Positions 59,946-64,000 of a stretch of 64,000 nucleotides of DNA are shown here, piece by piece. The notes below the pieces were generated by a model. It saw nothing but the letters and a program-made list of their open reading frames with translations. It had not been told where the DNA came from and searched no databases. Source of the DNA: Eupeodes corollae (taxonomy: Eukaryota; Arthropoda; Insecta; Diptera; Syrphidae); contig NC_079148.1 in assembly GCF_945859685.1 (NCBI RefSeq), positions 142,969,133 to 143,033,132 on the forward strand, in the 5' to 3' direction. Position 1 is the stretch's first letter. Each line of letters opens with the position of its first letter. Both the position numbers and the translations under genes were made by a program.

Positions 59946-60534
59946 TTTTAAAATTTATTTTGATTATTTTTTTTGTATACACTTCAAGCCATAGAACCAT
60001 TTAGAGTTCAGTTCAGGATGCCTGAGGTCATAAACACCTAAATAAGTATTCAATGTGACATTTTTAAATTAAAAAAGTGACTTTTTATTAATATTTTTTT
60101 TTAAATATGTTTAATATTCTTTTTTCTCAAATTCGAATAACTTTTCATTTATACCCAAATTTTCGATGAAGTGAGAAGTTAAAAATTTACATATTTCTAT
60201 TTGAGAATAAATATTTTGCTTAGCCATTTTCATATAGCAAGATTTTTCAATGCCTTGCTCGTATGGAAAAGGTTTTAAAACCTACTTTTCAACAGCATTT
60301 AATATTTTAGAATACAATGGATAAAGCAGCATTTTAGCTTTCGGTAAGTTAACAAAAAGTATAACTTTAAATAGTAGCACTTAGCCTTAAGAACTTATAT
60401 CTATTTAGCGGCTACAAGAATGCGTGTTTTTAGTCAAAACTGTTTTACTGAGTAAAGTGTATTTTTTTTTTGGTTTATAATTTTGATTTAATTATTTATT
60501 TTAATATCATTGTTCAAAAAAAATTCGAAAATAC
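59946..60534. other. Spacer, nothing recognised
   Basis: AT-rich, no gene or repeat identified. Confidence 0.3.
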
Positions 60535-60612
60535 TCAAATGACAGAAACATTATTATATCCAAACTCGCTTTTAAGAATCAAACCTTCCAAGGTAACATT
60601 TCCACCAAACAT
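60535..60612 (-). CDS. Candidate short terminal exon, unrecognised
   Basis: On the minus strand a strong 3' splice-site pattern (cttttttgatttcag) at 60613-60627 is followed directly by an open frame, MFGGNVTLEGLILKSEFGYN then NVSVI, ending in TGA at 60535-60537. The peptide is non-repetitive and unlike the surrounding AT-rich DNA. No family recognised and no upstream exon seen. Too short to be sure. Confidence 0.25.
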   Translation of the reverse strand: MFGGNVTLEGLILKSEFGYNNVSVI

Positions 60613-60891
60613 CTGAAATCAAAAAAGTTTTTGTATTGAATTATTTAGTCTTTATTGAAGGATTTAAAAAGTTCTTATTCATTTTCCTTGACATTAAAAA
60701 GTACGTATCGAAAAAAAATCCGTCAATTAAAGACAGGCTAACCAAAGTCAAATTAACAACCTCTTAATTAAATTAAATACCAAATAAAACAGCTTTAACT
60801 TAATGTTAAGGCGCTTCGAAGTCAATTCTGTATTCTTCTAACTCCACAATGCACAGGGGACTTTTCCGCCGAAAATCGTCTAGATAGCGTA

Positions 60892-62063
60892 CAGTTGTGT
60901 TCATAAGAATAGCAGTGCTGGTCACATTTTATTAGATCAATTATTTAAAGAACGAAAATTCTTTCAAAAAAAATTAACATGTTACTCGCATCTAACGGTC
61001 TTTCGTTTTCATATTACAGACTTTTAGCTTGAAGTTATACTCTACTTTTAACGGTGAACTATCATTATTTCAAACTCTCTGGATATAGTGTTCATAAAAA
61101 TAGCAGTGCTTTTGTTTTTATAATTAAAAAGTGTTACATTTTTTTTATTTTTCGTTAAGTGAATATTTTAGTATATACATTTTCAATGGGACGGTCAAGA
61201 CACTGCACCGACAAAATTCGAAAACTTGTTAGAAAACTGTGTTTGGAGAGAAAACCCTACCAAAATATTCAAGGCATCCAAGGTCCAAGTGTCGTCGGGA
61301 ATATGTGACAAGACCCGATCCACGGTACACTATAAAAACAGTAAAACATGGTGGAGGAAAAAATTATATGGGATTGCTTTTAATACTACGGGGTTGGGCC
61401 TATTTATCTTATCGGGGGTATAAGGGATGCAACCGAGTATGTGAAAATTCTCGAGGAGGTTATGTTACCCTATGCTGAAAGGGAAATGTCGTTGGTTTGG
61501 GTATGCCAACAAAACTATGACTCAAAGCAAACGTCAAGAAAGGCAAAATAATGGTTTGCACAGAAGAAGTTGACCGTTATGGAATGGCCCGCTCAATCTC
61601 CCGACCTTAACCCCATTGATAATTTGTGGGGGGATGTTAAGAACGCAATTCATAAAGCAAAACCCAAGAAGTGGAGAGAATTGTGGGAAGCAGTGCGTGA
61701 TTCGTGGAACGCAATACCATTCGAGAGGTGTTTAGTGGACTCGATACCACGCATAAAAAACAATGGTTACGCAACAAAGTACTAATTGTAAGCTAACATT
61801 ACTTGTATACTTTTATATAATTTATAACAATTTTTTTTACTTTTTACGTAATATACCCCGTATATTACTTTGTCATGCACTGCTATTTTTATGAACAGTC
61901 ATATATTTAAAAAACGGTCTTATAATATAATACTTGTTTTCTGTTTTTATGAATAAAATATTTTAGTTTGTAATTAGAAGTTTAATGAAATATACTATAA
62001 TTTTGATATTGAAGGCATTTTTGTTTTATTTGCAGAGCACTGCTATTTTTATGAACTCAACTG
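60892..62063 (+). mobile_element. Tc1-like element with IR/DR ends and TA target duplication
   Basis: Outer inverted repeats: cagttgtgttcataagaata then gcagtgct from 60892, and the inverse (agcactgctatttttatgaa then ctcaactg) ending at 62063. Both are flanked by TA (60890-60891; 62064-62065). A second copy of the core lies inside each end: gtgttcataaaaatagcagt at 61088 and gcactgctatttttatgaac at 61877-61896. Two repeat copies per end, about 190 bp apart, is the IR/DR arrangement. Total length 1,172 bp. It contains a decayed transposase at 61186-61785. Confidence 0.9.
61186..61785 (+). pseudogene. Tc1-like transposase, internally deleted
   Basis: Start ATG at 61186 (MGRSRHCTDKIRKLVRKLCL). 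An RKPYQNIQGIQGPSVVGNM-like segment follows, then a jump into the catalytic domain: RDATEYVKILEEVMLPYAER (near 61425-61480), QQNYDSKQTSRKAK (near 61510-61550; relatives have QQDNDPKHTS, so the second Asp reads Asn) and MEWPAQSPDLNPIDNLWGDV (near 61578-61640). The last block usually has PIENLW; here it is PIDNLW. The C terminus (ERCLVDSIPRIKNNGYATKY) is intact to the stop at 61783-61785. About 200 codons against roughly 340 in intact relatives, so a large internal segment is gone. Confidence 0.85.
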
Positions 62064-62065
62064 TA

Positions 62066-62349
62066 GCTCATAGACCGTAAACAATTTTGAACAAATCGAC
62101 ATACAAATCGATTCTTTCAACAATTCGAATTAAAGCGTAACCCTTATGGATTACTTAAATCCCAATTAAGTTTTAACAACCTCCAAATTTTAAAGACTCT
62201 ACTTTTTGTGTAAAATATGTATGTCCCTGTTCTTACAACCGGAGATGAGGGTACATAAAAAAAGTTGTGTAAGGTTGTAGTTGTAGAAGTTTCTAAATAC
62301 TGTCTGATTTATGAATTGATACAAACTAGCATCAACATTAGTATGCAAA
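62066..62349. other. Spacer, nothing recognised
   Basis: AT-rich sequence between the Tc1-like element and family A copy 4. Confidence 0.3.
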
Positions 62350-64000
62350 AAAGAGGCTGGCTTGCGACCCACACTGATAACTTCCCATCCCTTCTGTCGA
62401 TTTGTCTTGCTTAAAACTTTGTAGGGTTGGGTTAAAAAAGTTGAATTATTCTTAAAAGATTTTAAATTACTAACAATATTTTTCATATAAAGAAAAAGTT
62501 TAGTTTGAAAATCAAGTCTTGCTAAATAGATTTTTAGTCAAAAAAAAATGTTTACCAATTTTAGTAGCAATATTTAAATTTTTACAAATTGGATGAAAGA
62601 TTTTATTTTTTATAAAAAAAACGGACGTTGGATTTTTATAAAAAAAGTTACTAAATATCGAAAAAATATTTTCTGTGAAATAAAAAAGTTTGAAGACAAT
62701 ATTTCTAATTTTTAAAAAGCTATTTGAGTCGAAAGTAAATTTGTATAAAAAAAACTGTCAATTCTATTTTTCTCATAATCTTAATGAATGGTGGCATCAA
62801 TAAACACATAAATTAGGTGGCGCAACAGTCCATCAAGAACCATAGCCTAGTGACTTACAACTGTTAACCATTCCTGTGTGCGAGTAATGTTGTCAGGAAT
62901 GGAGGGGACCTACAGTTTATACGCCGAATCCGAACGGCTAATTTGAGAAAGCACTTTTCATGACAAGAATAACTCTTGGAGGATTTGTCAATTCCTCGCA
63001 AGAGGCAGTACCTGTGAAAAAGGTTAGGTGGCACAGACAGGGATTAAACCCAAGACCCCTTGCATGACAATCCAACGCACTAACCATCACGCTCCAAGTA
63101 CTACAACAATATTTTTTCTTAAAGACAAAAGTAGTTTAAAGCCAATATCTCAAAGTTTTGAAAAGATATTTAAGTCGCAAATCAATTTTTACCAACCTTT
63201 GCTAAATTTTCTTTCAAGTTTTTATTTTTTGTAAAAAAAACTGTCAAATTGATTTTCTTCAAAATTTTACCAGATGTTAAAAACGTTATTTTTCGTTGCA
63301 CGAAGTTGTTTTGAAGATAAAATCACTTTTCATTCGTAAGATTTTTGAGGTGATATTTTTTTTTAAATTTTGGATTTATAAAAAAAAACAGTTAATTAGA
63401 TTTTTTTTTCAAAAAATATCCTTGTTTGGTATCACAGTACAATATAAAATATATATTTTTATTCAAGTCTCTAGCTTTTTTGGTTCGTGAGATATTTAGG
63501 TTTAACCAATGTTTTCACCTTTTTTCAAACTGCTATGGTATAAAAACCGCCCACGCAATTTTCTCGAGATGCCTTTCTGCATCTTGCTGCATTATTATCT
63601 GTATAACAAAATTTATTTGAATTTGATATTCGCGTCGTTCTATGAAAATTTCCTAAGTCCATTTTCCGCAAAAAAAGGAAATAAATACATGAGTTCATGC
63701 AACTGACAAAATCTACATTTTTCAAAACTCCCGAAGCTTAACGATGCACCATTTTTAAATTAAAAAGAATTAAAATTCCCAAAATCTATCAATTTGCATG
63801 TTGATTTCAAACTTTTAATGCAAATATCTCAAAACACAAAAAATGGTCTTAGGTAGTTTTAATAGAAGGACGACGATATCTCTACTAGTTTTTGAGCTAT
63901 GGACTTTATTTCGACTCTAGGGACCTAGGGACGTCGATAAATGTCAAAAATTTAAATTTGTCAAATCGGACAATACAATACAATAACTTCCTATGGGAAG
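62350..64000 (+). repeat. Family A repeat, copy 4 (runs to the window edge)
   Basis: Starts with aaaagaggctggcttgcgac and ccacactgataacttcccat, has the ~174-bp monomers, and ends in ataacttcctatgggaag exactly at 64000, where the last bases of the terminal hairpin are cut by the window edge. A SINE is inserted at 62809-63096. The CGTACG patch of copy 1 is missing here; the sequence instead continues through gactctagggacc near 63910. Confidence 0.75.
62809..63096 (-). repeat. tRNA-derived SINE (copy 4), nested in family A
   Basis: Minus-strand copy with tail aaattaggtggcgcaacagt at the left and tRNA-like head (read inverted: gttagtgcgttggattgtca, gggtttaatccctgtc) at the right. The flanking sequence on both sides belongs to one family A monomer (cttaatgaatgg ... 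caacaatatttttt), so the SINE inserted after the repeat. Confidence 0.85.

Noticed and set aside
1..64000. CRISPR array, bacterial operon or phage region
   Set aside because: The window is eukaryotic: AT-rich, transposon-dominated, no operon-like gene packing; the regular repeats found are satellites or transposon-internal.

Overview
The window is 64 kb of AT-rich eukaryotic DNA and reads as an insect genome, most likely a fly. That rests on inference: the transposon repertoire (visitor/rosa-type mariner, IR/DR Tc1-like, pogo-like, RTE-like, Jockey-like and RNase H-bearing non-LTR elements, a Ty3/gypsy fragment), CAA/CAG and GTAGGTA-type microsatellites, and long T-rich introns or spacers. I see no complete host gene, no rRNA and no genuine tRNA gene. 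Nearly all recognisable coding sequence is decayed transposable element, often several elements deep.

Layout. 1-2010: reverse transcriptase-RNase H remnant (+). 2404-3766: pogo-like transposase (-) interrupted by a small poly-A-tailed insert. 4.1-7.5 kb: low-complexity spacer. 7517-12556: a mariner copy that contains an IR/DR Tc1-like element, which in turn contains an RTE fragment (+) and an RNase H-type retroelement (-); a tRNA-derived SINE sits near the mariner 3' end. 14388-15738, 19903-20879, 59343-59945 and 62350-64000: four copies of a repeat family with ~174-bp internal monomers, called family A here. 17690-19195: a second RTE copy (-). 21841-24591: another mariner with ~27-bp inverted ends, split by a Jockey-like fragment and a Ty3/gypsy integrase fragment. 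27.2-27.9 kb: mariner remnant. 28.0-30.9 kb: an RTE-like endonuclease-RT element (-). 34.4-36.9 kb: a Jockey-like element (-). 46.5-47.9 kb: another non-LTR element (-). 50603-51297: a short mariner derivative. 60892-62063: a Tc1-like element with double inverted repeats and TA flanks.

Two stretches are structurally striking. 39291-42248 has hAT-like imperfect terminal inverted repeats and is filled with tagccca/tgggcta tandem repeats, many of them perfect short hairpins. 52.3-57.1 kb is a degenerate higher-order tandem array whose units repeatedly preserve a reverse-transcriptase motif (V-P-Q-G-S-x-x-S-P), apparently a satellite grown from a piece of a retroelement.

Possible host coding sequence is limited to a few short pieces: 50400-50594 (-), 13705-13848 (+), 60535-60612 (-), 57511-57651 (+) and 58830-59207 (-). 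None is recognised; each is offered as a candidate exon or small ORF. If real, they imply that the window lies mostly in introns and intergenic space.
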